From: Streptomyces apocyni | Lineage (GTDB): Bacteria > Actinomycetota > Actinomycetes > Streptomycetales > Streptomycetaceae | Reading direction: 5' to 3' | DNA length: 64,000 bases | NCBI RefSeq assembly: GCF_009739465.1 | Contig: NZ_WHOM01000044.1 | Location: forward strand, 1 to 64,000 | Shown: piece by piece, positions 51,882 through 62,384 of the stretch | Position numbering within the stretch: position 1 is the first letter of the stretch | Layout: every line of letters starts with the position of its first letter | Translations under genes and position numbers: made by a program | The notes under the pieces: model-generated | Database searches by the model: none | What the model saw: the letters and a program-made list of their open reading frames with translations, nothing else | Told to the model about the DNA's origin: nothing

Positions 51882-53228
51882 TCAGACCAGGTACTCGCCC
51901 ATGGGGCCGAGGTTCTTGGCGATCAGCTGATCAGCGAGCCGGGTCGCCCCTGGAATGCGCCGGGGGGCTCCATGGATGAGTGACCGCACCATGCGCAGCT
52001 TCCACCCGGGGTCGGTCCCCGGCTCCATGTAGCGCAGCAGTGCGTGGATGCTGGCCGGGGCGTAGAACTGCGCGGGGTCGATCATCGTGGCGAACATGCC
52101 GACCATGTCACGACCGTGCGTAGGGCTGCGGGTCATGGCCCGGATGAATGCGAGCTCCTCGCGTGTGTGGTTGGCGATGGTCGCGTGCTCACGCGTGTAG
52201 CGGAAGTGGCCGGTGACCAGGGCATCGCGCCGTCGGCCGTAGCGCGCCAGCGCCTCGGGCAGCGGGGTGCGCCCGGCCAGACCCGTATCGATGCACTCCG
52301 CGAGCAGTTCGGCCCCGCGCAGCGCGTCGGTGATCCCGGCCGCGGTGATCGGGTCCCGGGTGTATCCCGCGTCTCCGACCAGGGCCCAGCCCGGCCCGTG
52401 GGAACGGCGCAGGAAGTTGGGGACCGATCCCGTCATCCAGCGGTCGACGCGCTTGGTCTCCCGCAGGAGCTGGGCCCGTTCCGGGTCGACCTTGGCGAAC
52501 GCGGAGATCACGGTACGGTCGCGGTCCTCGTCGCTCGACGCCTTGAAGTCGCGTACGGGCAGCGCCACCCCCACGATGGTCAGGCCGTCGTGGGTCGGCC
52601 AGGTGAACGCGTGCTGGTGCGCGTGGCGATAGGTGCGTACGCGGCCGTCGTGCGGCAGTCCTTCCCAGTAGGACCAGTGGCTCTTGTTGAGTACGGGGTG
52701 GGAGTCGTACTTCTCGGCCCCGAGCAGGCGGGCCAGCGTGGAGTTGGAGCCGTCCGCGCCCACGACGACACGGGCGTGCTCGACGACCGGAGTGCGGCCC
52801 TCGGCCTCCCCTCGTACGCCGGTGACGGTGCCGTCTTCGGTGATCAACTCGCGGACCGAGACACCCTCGCGCAGTTCCGCACCGGCCTTGACGGCCGCGT
52901 CGAGCAGGATCTGGTCCAGCTTGCCGCGCTCTGGGGAGTAGGCCTCACCCACGCCGTCGACGACGGGCAGTTCGGCCATGAGTTCCACCGGCCCGCTCCG
53001 CAGACCGTACTCCCGGATCGGCGGACAGCCCGTGGCCGCCATCTGATCGAGCAGCCCCCAGCGTTTGAGCCGGAGGATGCCTGGTGGATGGAGCAGGTTG
53101 GTCGCCGCCGCCTTGCCACCCGGGAATACGGCCCGGTCGAGCAGCAGGACTCGATATCCCGCCTTCGACAGCAGCATCGCTGTGGCAGCACCGCTGATCC
53201 GTGCGCCCACGACGATCGCGTCGTACAT
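51882..53228 (-). CDS. FAD-dependent oxidoreductase (geranylgeranyl-reductase/monooxygenase-like)
   Basis: A 448-aa flavoprotein with an N-terminal FAD motif (DAIVVGARISGAATAMLLSKAG), the middle VVVGADGSNSTLARLLG, and GWALVGDAGYTRDPITAAGI near 290-310. This is the p-hydroxybenzoate-hydroxylase/geranylgeranyl-reductase fold. It may hydroxylate, epoxidise or reduce double bonds of the polyene chain. Its preference cannot be read from sequence. ATG 53228 has GGGAGG upstream; sequence further 5' in the frame is antisense to the MFS gene. Same strand as the AT-ACP gene. Confidence 0.88.
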   Translation of the reverse strand: MYDAIVVGARISGAATAMLLSKAGYRVLLLDRAVFPGGKAAATNLLHPPGILRLKRWGLLDQMAATGCPPIREYGLRSGPVELMAELPVVDGVGEAYSPERGKLDQILLDAAVKAGAELREGVSVRELITEDGTVTGVRGEAEGRTPVVEHARVVVGADGSNSTLARLLGAEKYDSHPVLNKSHWSYWEGLPHDGRVRTYRHAHQHAFTWPTHDGLTIVGVALPVRDFKASSDEDRDRTVISAFAKVDPERAQLLRETKRVDRWMTGSVPNFLRRSHGPGWALVGDAGYTRDPITAAGITDALRGAELLAECIDTGLAGRTPLPEALARYGRRRDALVTGHFRYTREHATIANHTREELAFIRAMTRSPTHGRDMVGMFATMIDPAQFYAPASIHALLRYMEPGTDPGWKLRMVRSLIHGAPRRIPGATRLADQLIAKNLGPMGEYLV

Positions 53229-53269
53229 ATCGCCTCCCTGGACGATCTGATGGATGTTCCGTGACGTGT

Positions 53270-54733
53270 TCAGCGGTGCGATCGCTGCAGCGTGCTGTCC
53301 TGGGCGACGGACTCGGTGTCCGGGATCGCGTGTTCGACCGTGACGGCGCGGGGTTCCTTTGACCGCCGTGGTGCGGCGAGGATCGCGAGGCAGCCGAGAG
53401 CGGCGAGCGCGGCGCCGAGCCAGGAGGCGGGGACCAGGCCGTCCACGAACTGCTGCGGGGAGGCGTAGCCGCCCTGTGCGGTGAACACCGATGTCAGGAC
53501 CGCCACACCGAGTACGCCGCCGAGTTCCCGGAAGGTGTTGTTCGCCCCGGACACGATGCCCTGGTCGGCCGGGGCGACAACCGCCATCGCCATCTCGGCC
53601 ACCGGAGCGAAGAACAGTCCGAGCCCCACGCCGCCCAGCACCAAGCCGGGAATCTGGTCCACGTACTGGGTGTCCACGCTGGCCACCGCGGCGAGCCAGC
53701 CGAGCCCCACGGCCTCGAAGAGGAGGCCGGCGGCCACCACCACCCGGTTGCCGAACCTCGGGGTCAACAGGGCGGCGAGCGGAGCGACCACTACGGGCAT
53801 CGCCGTCCACGGCAGCATCCTGACCCCGGCCTCCAGCGGGCTGAATCCCTGGATCAGCTGCATGAACTGGGTCAGCAGGAACACCAGTCCGAACATGGCG
53901 GCGAACATCAGCAGGCTGGCGGCGTTGACGGCGCTGAACGCGCGGTTGCGGAACAGCCGCATCGGCAGCATCGGACGGCGCGTACGGATCTCCCAGCCGA
54001 CGAAGGCCACGAGTCCCACCACCCCGCCGACCAGGGGACTGAGCACCGCGCCGCTGGTCCAGCCGTGTTCCGTGGTCCGTACGAGGGCGAAGACCACGCC
54101 GAACATGCCGACGCATCCAAGGAGCGTGCCGACCGGGTCGAGTGCGCTGTCGGGGTGCTTGCTCTCGGCCAGCTTCCACAGGCTCAGCAGCAGGACGACG
54201 ACGCCGATCGGCACATTGACCCAGAAGATCCACTCCCAGGAGATCTTCTCCACGACGGCTCCGCCGATCAGCGGGCCCAGCGCCACGGCGAGTCCGCTCA
54301 ACGCGCCCCAGATACCGAGCGCGATGCCTCGGCGGCGAGGCGGCACCGCGACCGTGAGCAGTGTCAGGGTCAGCGGCATGACCATGGCCGCGCCGAGCCC
54401 CTGTACCGCGCGGGCGACGATCAGCTGCTGTGAGCTGTCGGACAGTGCGCACGCGGCCGAGGCGCCAGTGAACACCACGAGTCCCACCACGAACATCCGG
54501 CGCCTGCCGAAACGGTCACCGGCCGCCGCGCCCGCCATGAGGAAGACCGCGAAGAACAGGGTGTAGGAGTTCACCGTCCATTCCAGGTCCTGCAGGCTGG
54601 TGTTGAGGGATTCCTGGATGGCGGGCAGCGCCGTGATGACGACGAGGTTGTCCAGGGCTGCCATGAAGACCGCGAGGCCGGTCACGACCAGCGTCCATAC
54701 CGGGTGTCCGCGGGAACTGGACCGGCTGGGCAT
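53270..54733 (-). CDS. DHA2-family MFS exporter
   Basis: A 487-aa EmrB/QacA-type proton antiporter with about 14 membrane segments. Visible: DNLVVITALPAIQ in helix 1, WTVNSYTLFFAVFLMAGAAAGDRFGRRRMF (motif A), ARAVQGLGAAMVMPLTLTLL (motif B) and GPLIGGAVVEKISWEWIFWVNVPIG (motif C). Likely exports the cluster's product or protects the host. ATG 54733 has GGAGG upstream. Confidence 0.93.
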   Translation of the reverse strand: MPSRSSSRGHPVWTLVVTGLAVFMAALDNLVVITALPAIQESLNTSLQDLEWTVNSYTLFFAVFLMAGAAAGDRFGRRRMFVVGLVVFTGASAACALSDSSQQLIVARAVQGLGAAMVMPLTLTLLTVAVPPRRRGIALGIWGALSGLAVALGPLIGGAVVEKISWEWIFWVNVPIGVVVLLLSLWKLAESKHPDSALDPVGTLLGCVGMFGVVFALVRTTEHGWTSGAVLSPLVGGVVGLVAFVGWEIRTRRPMLPMRLFRNRAFSAVNAASLLMFAAMFGLVFLLTQFMQLIQGFSPLEAGVRMLPWTAMPVVVAPLAALLTPRFGNRVVVAAGLLFEAVGLGWLAAVASVDTQYVDQIPGLVLGGVGLGLFFAPVAEMAMAVVAPADQGIVSGANNTFRELGGVLGVAVLTSVFTAQGGYASPQQFVDGLVPASWLGAALAALGCLAILAAPRRSKEPRAVTVEHAIPDTESVAQDSTLQRSHR

Positions 54734-54778
54734 GAAGTTCCTCCAAAGGGTGTGGACGGGACGACCGAACGACAGGCT

Positions 54779-56065
54779 CTAGAGCAGGAGTAGCTCGTCC
54801 AGGGCTCCGCGCCAGAGAACGGCCAGCCGTTCCGCGCCAGGGACCCTTCGGTCGTAGAGGAAGCTCACCCGGACCCGCGATCCGCAGGACAACAAGGTCA
54901 CGGAAAGGGCGTTACCCGGCAGGAGCACTCCGAGCGGGACCACGTCCACGACCGGATCACCGTGCAGGGAAAGGGAGTTCGGCAGGGTGTAGCTGGAGGC
55001 GTAGAGCGGTGCGGCGCGCGGATTGAGCAGCCGCCGCACCGTCCACCGGGTCACGGCGGACGGCAGGAGTCTGACCAGCACCCGGCTGGCGGGGCGCAGA
55101 CCGTTGGAGCGCATCCGGTGGGTGTTTTCGACGAGTTGCCCGAAGGCCAGCGCCGAGGTGGCTTCGCGGGCCGGGAGGGTGACGACCGCGGTGGCGAGAT
55201 GGTTGCCGACGGCCTCACCCTCACCTACGTCCCGGGTGCTCAGCGGCATCCGGACCGGGACGGGCGAGGCCTGGAACACCGAACGGATGTCCCGGGCTTT
55301 CCCTTCCGTGCTCCAGTCGGCCAGCGCACCACGCAGCGCCATCAAGAACGCGTCATTGACCGTGCCGCCGAACTTCCGTCCCAGCGTGCCCAGTTCCTGC
55401 CGGGTCGCGCTCACACTGCAGGTGGCCAGCTGCGCGGCATCGGGCCGGGGCGCCCTGGGCCAGGGCCGTACGGGCAGCAGCCCGCGCGCCAGCAACGTAC
55501 TCACGCTCAGCGTGCCGCGCAGTAACTCCGAGGCGCCAGCGGGGAAGAGCGGTCCACCCCGCTCGCACGAGGGAAAGGGTCCGATCGGCTGCTCGCCCTT
55601 TCGGGCGGAGACGGTCTGCGGACCGTCTCCGAACAGCGTGGCGACGACATGGACAGCGCCCAGCCCGTCCTCCAGTGCGTGGTGGACGCGGTAGCACACG
55701 GCGTACTCCCCGGTCTCGTATCCGTGGACCAGCTCCAGGGACCAAGGCGGGCCGTCCCTGGGGAGCGGGTGGCGCACCACGGCGGTGAGCGCCTCGTCCA
55801 GCGAGGTCCCGGCGGGGAGCTCCCGCTCCGCCAGGTGGTCACGGAGGTCGAAGTCCGGGCTGGGAGTGCGGAACATCCGCCCCTGGTCGGTCACCGGCCG
55901 GTGAGTCAGCCGGGAGAGGTCGGGCAGCCGGTCCGCCAGGTGCTTGTGGAGCACGTCCAGTGACGGCGGGTTCCCGCGGAACCGTATGAACTGGCCCAGG
56001 ATCGGGCCGGGGTCACGGCCCTGGGAGAGGAAGACTTCGTCGATCGGGTTGAGTGGCTGCTTCAT
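54779..56065 (-). CDS. WS/DGAT-like acyltransferase with a TTA codon
   Basis: A 428-aa protein of the wax-ester-synthase/diacylglycerol-acyltransferase family. N-terminal PLNPIDEVFL, LPRDGPPWSLELV, and active site HHALEDG with His128, His129 and Asp133; C-terminal VTLLSCGSRVRVSFLYDRR. It would join an acyl chain to an alcohol. Set in this cluster, it may release or esterify the polyketide in place of a thioesterase, which the cluster lacks (inference). Codon 181 (55523-55525) is TTA. ATG 56065 has GGGAG upstream. Confidence 0.87.
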   Translation of the reverse strand: MKQPLNPIDEVFLSQGRDPGPILGQFIRFRGNPPSLDVLHKHLADRLPDLSRLTHRPVTDQGRMFRTPSPDFDLRDHLAERELPAGTSLDEALTAVVRHPLPRDGPPWSLELVHGYETGEYAVCYRVHHALEDGLGAVHVVATLFGDGPQTVSARKGEQPIGPFPSCERGGPLFPAGASELLRGTLSVSTLLARGLLPVRPWPRAPRPDAAQLATCSVSATRQELGTLGRKFGGTVNDAFLMALRGALADWSTEGKARDIRSVFQASPVPVRMPLSTRDVGEGEAVGNHLATAVVTLPAREATSALAFGQLVENTHRMRSNGLRPASRVLVRLLPSAVTRWTVRRLLNPRAAPLYASSYTLPNSLSLHGDPVVDVVPLGVLLPGNALSVTLLSCGSRVRVSFLYDRRVPGAERLAVLWRGALDELLLL

Positions 56066-56137
56066 AAGGCGCTCCCTCTGTCACCGTGTCATTTCCGTAA
56101 ACACAGAGCCGAATCTCGGGCCGTTCACGTGAATACG

Positions 56138-56446
56138 CTATGCCGAGATTCTGCGATGGGGGACTGTCCCTTGGTACAGGTGTCGATGAACGTGCGCGAC
56201 GAGACCTGCCTGCAACCTCGATTCAACACACAATTTACTCAGCACACGGGCCATATGGAACTTGACAGTGCGCTCGGTCACATTGAGGCGCCTGGCTATA
56301 GCGCGGTTCGAACTGCCCTCACCGAGCAGCTCGAACACCTCAGCCTCCCGTTCGGACAGCAGGGCGACCCGCTCGGCCTCAAGTTCCCAGGTGGGCGGCG
56401 TTGGTCGGGCTCCCGCGTTCGGACAGGATGTCGCAGTACAGGTCAA
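56138..56446 (-). CDS. Small LuxR-type DNA-binding protein
   Basis: A 102-aa protein with little more than the LuxR/NarL HTH: LLSEREAEVFELLGEGSSNR, AIARRLNVTERTVKFHMARVLSKL. The N-terminal 25 residues carry two Cys. There is no ATG or GTG in the frame after the upstream stop at 56504-56506; TTG 56446 with AGGGGA six bases upstream is the only start. It may be a genuine stand-alone regulator or the remnant of a larger one. It stands at the head of the leftward cluster and is the natural candidate, with the IclR protein, for its control. Confidence 0.7.
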   Translation of the reverse strand: MTCTATSCPNAGARPTPPTWELEAERVALLSEREAEVFELLGEGSSNRAIARRLNVTERTVKFHMARVLSKLCVESRLQAGLVAHVHRHLYQGTVPHRRISA

Positions 56447-56583
56447 GACATTCCCCTGTTCGCCGTCGGTGCAAGAATTATGTGGCGCCGGGACGAGAGG
56501 TTGTCAAGAAATTGCATTGCTTTCTCGCGGGGCGAGAAAGCCCCCGATTTCCGCTCTCCCGCCCAGCGAGAAAGTGCTACACA

Positions 56584-56625
56584 AACGCCTGGGCTCGGAC
56601 GCATTTGCGTCCGAGCCCAGGCGTT
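56584..56625. terminator. Perfect 20-base-pair hairpin after sdhB
   Basis: Two 20-base arms are perfectly complementary with only two bases between them, starting 26 bases downstream of the sdhB stop. On the minus strand it is followed by TTTGTG. Strong terminator of the sdh operon; it insulates it from the LuxR gene. Confidence 0.9.
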
Positions 56626-56650
56626 CGGAATACTTGCGGTGGACCGGGGT

Positions 56651-57396
56651 TCATCCGCGGCGGCTGTGGCGGGTGGCCCGTAGCCACTCGCGGTTCATGG
56701 CCGCGATCGACGGCAGCGGGATGCCCTTGGGGCACGCCGTGGCGCACTCGCCCGCGAGGGTGCAGCCGCCAAAGCCCTCCGCGTCCATCTGGCCCACCAT
56801 GTCCAGGACCCGGGTCTCGCGCTCGGGTGCGCCCTGGGGCAGGACATTGAGGTGGTTGACCTTCGCCGAGGTGAAGAGCATCGCGGAGCCGTTGGGGCAG
56901 GCCGCCACGCAGGCGCCGCATCCGATGCACTCGGCGTGCTCGAAGGCGAAGTCGGCGTCCGGCTTGGGGACCGGCGTCGCGTGTGCCTCGGGGGCGGACC
57001 CGGTGGGGACGCTGATGTAGCCGCCCGCCTGGATGATGCGGTCGAAGGACGAGCGGTCCACCACCAGGTCCTTGACCACGGGGAAGGCCGCGGCGCGCCA
57101 GGGTTCGATGTCGATGGTGTCGCCGTCCTTGAAGGACCGCATGTGGAGCTGGCAGGTGGTGGTGCGTTCGGGGCCGTGGGCGTCGCCGTTGATGACCAAC
57201 GAGCAGGCGCCGCAGATGCCTTCGCGGCAGTCGTGGTCGAAGGCGACGGGGTCCTCGCCGCGCAGGATGAGGTCCTCGTTGAGGGTGTCGAGCATTTCCA
57301 GGAAGGACATGTCCGGGGAGATGCCGTCCACCTCGTACGTGGACATCGTGCCGTCGGCGTCGGTGTGGCGCTGGCGCCAGACGCGCAGGGTGAGCC

Positions 57397-57400
<4 letters not shown>
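56651..57400 (-). CDS. sdhB: Succinate dehydrogenase iron-sulfur subunit
   Basis: Passes electrons from the flavoprotein to the membrane anchor. 249 aa with the plant-type 2Fe-2S set ([11 protein letters not shown] and a later Cys in TTTCQLH) and bacterial ferredoxin motifs [14 protein letters not shown] and CATACPKG for the 4Fe-4S and 3Fe-4S clusters. It starts by ATGA overlap with the sdhA stop. The sequence belongs to the actinobacterial fumarate-reductase-like (Sdh1/type B) branch. Confidence 0.95.
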
Positions 57401-59376
<1,976 letters not shown>

Positions 59377-59377
59377 G

Positions 59378-60082
59378 TCAGCTCACCCATCCGGTCATGA
59401 CGGCTACGGGTACGGAGGCGAATCCCACGGTCAGCGCGAGCGCCAGGGCGGTCGCCGCCGCCTTGAGGGCGCGGTCACGGGTGGCGCTGCCCACGCCGAG
59501 GGTCTGGGCGGCGCTCCAGAAGCCGTGCCGGATGTGGAATCCGAGGGCGAGCACTGCGACGAGGTAGATGGCGTTGCCGTACCAGGTGCCGAAGGTGGCG
59601 AGGACGTTCTCGTACGGGTGGCCTGGCTGGGCGTTCTCGTTGACGGTCAGGGTGGTGAGGTCCAGCAGGTGCCACACGATGAACAGGCCGAGGATGACGC
59701 CGCCCCAGCGCATGGTGCGGGTCGCGTAGCTGGTGCGGAGCCGCTTGTGGACGTACGTGCTGGGGCGCGCCTTGATGTCGCGCCGACTGAGCTGGTACGC
59801 GGACACCGCGTGCAGGACGACGGCGGCCAGCAGCCCCACGCGTACGCCCCACAGCGCCCACTCGTAGTGCAGGGCGGGCTCGCCGAGGGTGCGCAGCCAG
59901 TGGGCGTAGCCGTTGAACTCGTCGGCCCCGAAGAAGATCTTGAGGTTGCCCAGCATGTGGGCGACCAGATAGAGCAGCATGACCAGTCCGCTGACGGCCA
60001 TCACGGTCTTCTTGCCGACGGACGAGTCCCAGATGATGCGCGCCATGGACGGCCGTCGGTCCGTCCGCGTTCCCAGAGCCAT
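59378..60082 (-). CDS. sdhC: Succinate dehydrogenase cytochrome b subunit
   Basis: A 234-aa membrane anchor with five hydrophobic segments, as in single-anchor type-B complexes. Heme-ligand histidines lie within [38 protein letters not shown] and [12 protein letters not shown] 60082 lacks a clear ribosome site; ATG 60046 (MARIIWDSS) is an alternative. First gene of the sdhCAB operon. Confidence 0.93.
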   Translation of the reverse strand: MALGTRTDRRPSMARIIWDSSVGKKTVMAVSGLVMLLYLVAHMLGNLKIFFGADEFNGYAHWLRTLGEPALHYEWALWGVRVGLLAAVVLHAVSAYQLSRRDIKARPSTYVHKRLRTSYATRTMRWGGVILGLFIVWHLLDLTTLTVNENAQPGHPYENVLATFGTWYGNAIYLVAVLALGFHIRHGFWSAAQTLGVGSATRDRALKAAATALALALTVGFASVPVAVMTGWVS

Positions 60083-60119
60083 AGAGGAGACGCTAGGGGC
60101 GCCCGCCCTCAGAGGTCCA

Positions 60120-60156
60120 AGACATAGTCTGGCTTAAATCCATAGGCTGAACCTAT
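60120..60156. promoter_or_regulatory. Inverted repeats between sdhC and the LysR gene
   Basis: ATAGG, five bases, CCTAT (60142-60156) is a perfect inverted repeat of the LysR T-N11-A type, 21 bases before the LysR ATG. A second small repeat, AGAC-ATA-GTCT, lies at 60120-60130. Together they fill the 95-base divergent promoter region. Confidence 0.6.
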
Positions 60157-60177
60157 TGACGGGGCTAGAGTGGCGGT

Positions 60178-61086
60178 ATGCAGTTCCAGCAGCTTCGCTA
60201 CTTCGTGGCCGTCGCCGAGACCCGGCACTTCACCCGCGCCGCCGAGCGGATGCATGTCGCCCAGCCCTCGCTGTCGCAGCAGATCCGGGCGCTGGAGCGG
60301 GAGCTGGGCACGGATCTGTTCAGTCGCGCTCGGGGCAACATCACCCTCACCGACGCGGGTCAGACCCTGCTGCCGCTGGCCCGGCGCATCCTCGCCGACA
60401 CGGACACCGCGCGCCAGGAGGTCGCCGAGGTGGCGCAGCTGCGCCGCGGCCGGGTGCGGCTGGGCGCCACGCCCAGCCTGTGCACCGGACTGCTGCCGGA
60501 CGTACTGCGCGCCTTCCACGACCTCCATCCAGGCATCCGGCTGCTGATCAATGAGGGTGGCTCGCACGATCTGGTCCGCCATCTCGCCCGCGGCGCGCTG
60601 GACCTGGCCCTCATCGCGCTGCCGCTGCCCAGCCCGGCACCCGCGTTGAGCGCTGTCCCACTGCTGCGCGAGGACCTGGTGGTGGTGTCGGCGCCGCAGG
60701 TGCCCGCGCCGGGCGGCGGTGCCACACCGCTGGAGATCTCCGCGCTGGCGGGCGAGCGTCTTGTGATGTTCCGGCACGGCTACGACCTGCGGGAGCTGAC
60801 GGTCACGGCCTGCCGCGCGGCCGGGTTCGAGCCGGACTTCGCCGTGGAGGGCGGCGAACTGGACGCGGTACTGGGCTTCGTACGCGCCGGGCTCGGGGTC
60901 GCTGTGGTCCCGCATATGGTCGCCACCCGCGCGGGGCACGGACTGCGGGTCACGCCGCTGGCGGAACCCGGGCTGCACCGCACTATCGCCCTGGCCCACC
61001 GCAGCGATGTGGCCCCGCCGCGTGCGGCCCGTGAGCTTCAGCGCATGCTGCTGGCCACGGAGTTCACTCCCGTACGGCGAGGCTGA
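60178..61086 (+). CDS. LysR-family regulator divergent from sdhCAB
   Basis: A 302-aa LysR-type regulator. HTH MQFQQLRYFVAVAETRHFTRAAERMHVAQPSLSQQIRALE is followed by an effector domain (LRRGRVRLGATPSLCTGLLP to HRTIALAHR). Divergence and the inverted repeat upstream suggest control of sdhCAB and of itself. The effector is unknown. Confidence 0.93.
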   Translation: MQFQQLRYFVAVAETRHFTRAAERMHVAQPSLSQQIRALERELGTDLFSRARGNITLTDAGQTLLPLARRILADTDTARQEVAEVAQLRRGRVRLGATPSLCTGLLPDVLRAFHDLHPGIRLLINEGGSHDLVRHLARGALDLALIALPLPSPAPALSAVPLLREDLVVVSAPQVPAPGGGATPLEISALAGERLVMFRHGYDLRELTVTACRAAGFEPDFAVEGGELDAVLGFVRAGLGVAVVPHMVATRAGHGLRVTPLAEPGLHRTIALAHRSDVAPPRAARELQRMLLATEFTPVRRG

Positions 61087-61094
61087 CGCCCGGT

Positions 61095-61116
61095 GTTCGT
61101 CCGGGGTTCGCCCTGA
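61095..61116 (+). promoter_or_regulatory. PHO box
   Basis: GTTCGTCCGGG followed at once by GTTCGCCCTGA: two 11-base direct repeat units of the Streptomyces PhoP type (ideal GTTCACC), with one mismatch in each heptamer. It lies 60 bases before the PstS-like start. Confidence 0.65.
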
Positions 61117-61176
61117 GGCGACCCGCGTCGTCGATCATCTGAATCCCTTGAGCAGACCATCAGATGGGGAATCAAG

Positions 61177-62322
61177 GTGCAGCATCGACGGAAGTCCCGC
61201 TCCTTCGTCCTGCCCATGGCCGCGGGCGCGACCGCGGCGACACTGGCGATCGGGGGTGTGCTGCTGTTCTCCCGCGAGGTGCGCGATGCCCCCGAAGGCC
61301 GCGTTGACGCCCGGCAGTCGGCTCCGGCTCCAGCGCGGATCGAGTGCGCCGAGAGCGGCAGAGTGGCCGGATCGGGGTCTACCGCCCAGCAGAACGCGGT
61401 GAAGCACTGGATCAAGGAGTACCAGCGGGCGTGTCCGGGGGTGCGGATCGCGTACCGTCCGATCGGGTCAGGGGCCGGGGTGGCCCAGTTCCTGCGGGGT
61501 GCCACGGCGTTCGGGGGCACTGACGGCGCGTTGAAGCCGGACGATGTGGAGTGGTCCAGGAAGGTCTGTCCCGGTGGCCGGGCCATTGACCTGCCCATGG
61601 TGGGCGGTCCGGTGGCCATCGGCTACAACCTGCCGGACGTGTCCGATCTGGTCCTGGATGCCCCGACGCTGGCGAAAATCTACGACTCCCGGATCACGCG
61701 GTGGGACGACCCGGCGATTCGGAAGCTGAACCCCGGTGCCGAGCTGCCCGGCAGCGAGATCCGGGCGGTTCACCGCTCCGACGAGTCGGGCACGACGCAG
61801 AACCTCAACGCCTACCTCGCCGAGGCGGCACCACGGGAGTGGCCGTACGCCGCGGACAAGGCGTGGCAGGCCAGGGGCGGCCATTCGGGCAACGGTTCCG
61901 ACGGTGTGGTGGCCGAGGTGAAGTCGACCCCCGGGTCCCTCGGCTACTTCGAGTTGTCCTTCGCCGAGGCCGGGAAGATTCCCACGGTACGGATCGACAC
62001 CGGCGCCGCCGAGCCGGTCGAGGCCAGCCCGGAGACCGCATCGGTCGGTATCGCGGCGGCCGAAGTGGTGGGCGAGGGAAAGGACTTGAGCCTCAAGCTG
62101 GACTACGGCACGAGCGCCGACGGTGCCTACCCGATCGCGCTGGTCGCGTACGAGATCGTCTGCGACCGGGGCAACGATCCCATGACGCTGCCCGCGCTGA
62201 AGTCGTTCCTCAGTTACACGGCGGGCGAGGAGGGGCAGAAGCTCCTTCCCTCCATCCACTACGCACCGCTGCCCGAGAGCGTCGCCGTCCGGGTACGGGA
62301 GATTATCCGTACGCTCTCCTGA
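61177..62322 (+). CDS. PstS-like phosphate-binding protein, membrane-anchored
   Basis: A 381-aa phosphate ABC-transporter binding protein. N-terminal basic lead and one hydrophobic segment (SFVLPMAAGATAATLAIGG) with no lipobox Cys, so it may be anchored by an uncleaved helix. The binding fold shows GSGSTAQQNAVKHW, IGSGAGVAQFLRG, FGGTDGALKPDD and RSDESGTTQNLNAYL. No pstC, A or B gene is adjacent. GTG 61177 has GGGGA upstream. Confidence 0.87.
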   Translation: MQHRRKSRSFVLPMAAGATAATLAIGGVLLFSREVRDAPEGRVDARQSAPAPARIECAESGRVAGSGSTAQQNAVKHWIKEYQRACPGVRIAYRPIGSGAGVAQFLRGATAFGGTDGALKPDDVEWSRKVCPGGRAIDLPMVGGPVAIGYNLPDVSDLVLDAPTLAKIYDSRITRWDDPAIRKLNPGAELPGSEIRAVHRSDESGTTQNLNAYLAEAAPREWPYAADKAWQARGGHSGNGSDGVVAEVKSTPGSLGYFELSFAEAGKIPTVRIDTGAAEPVEASPETASVGIAAAEVVGEGKDLSLKLDYGTSADGAYPIALVAYEIVCDRGNDPMTLPALKSFLSYTAGEEGQKLLPSIHYAPLPESVAVRVREIIRTLS

Positions 62323-62384
62323 CTGGCCCTCCTGACGGGCCCCTCCTGTCCTGACCGGCTCACCTCCACCCAACCGGCCCCACG

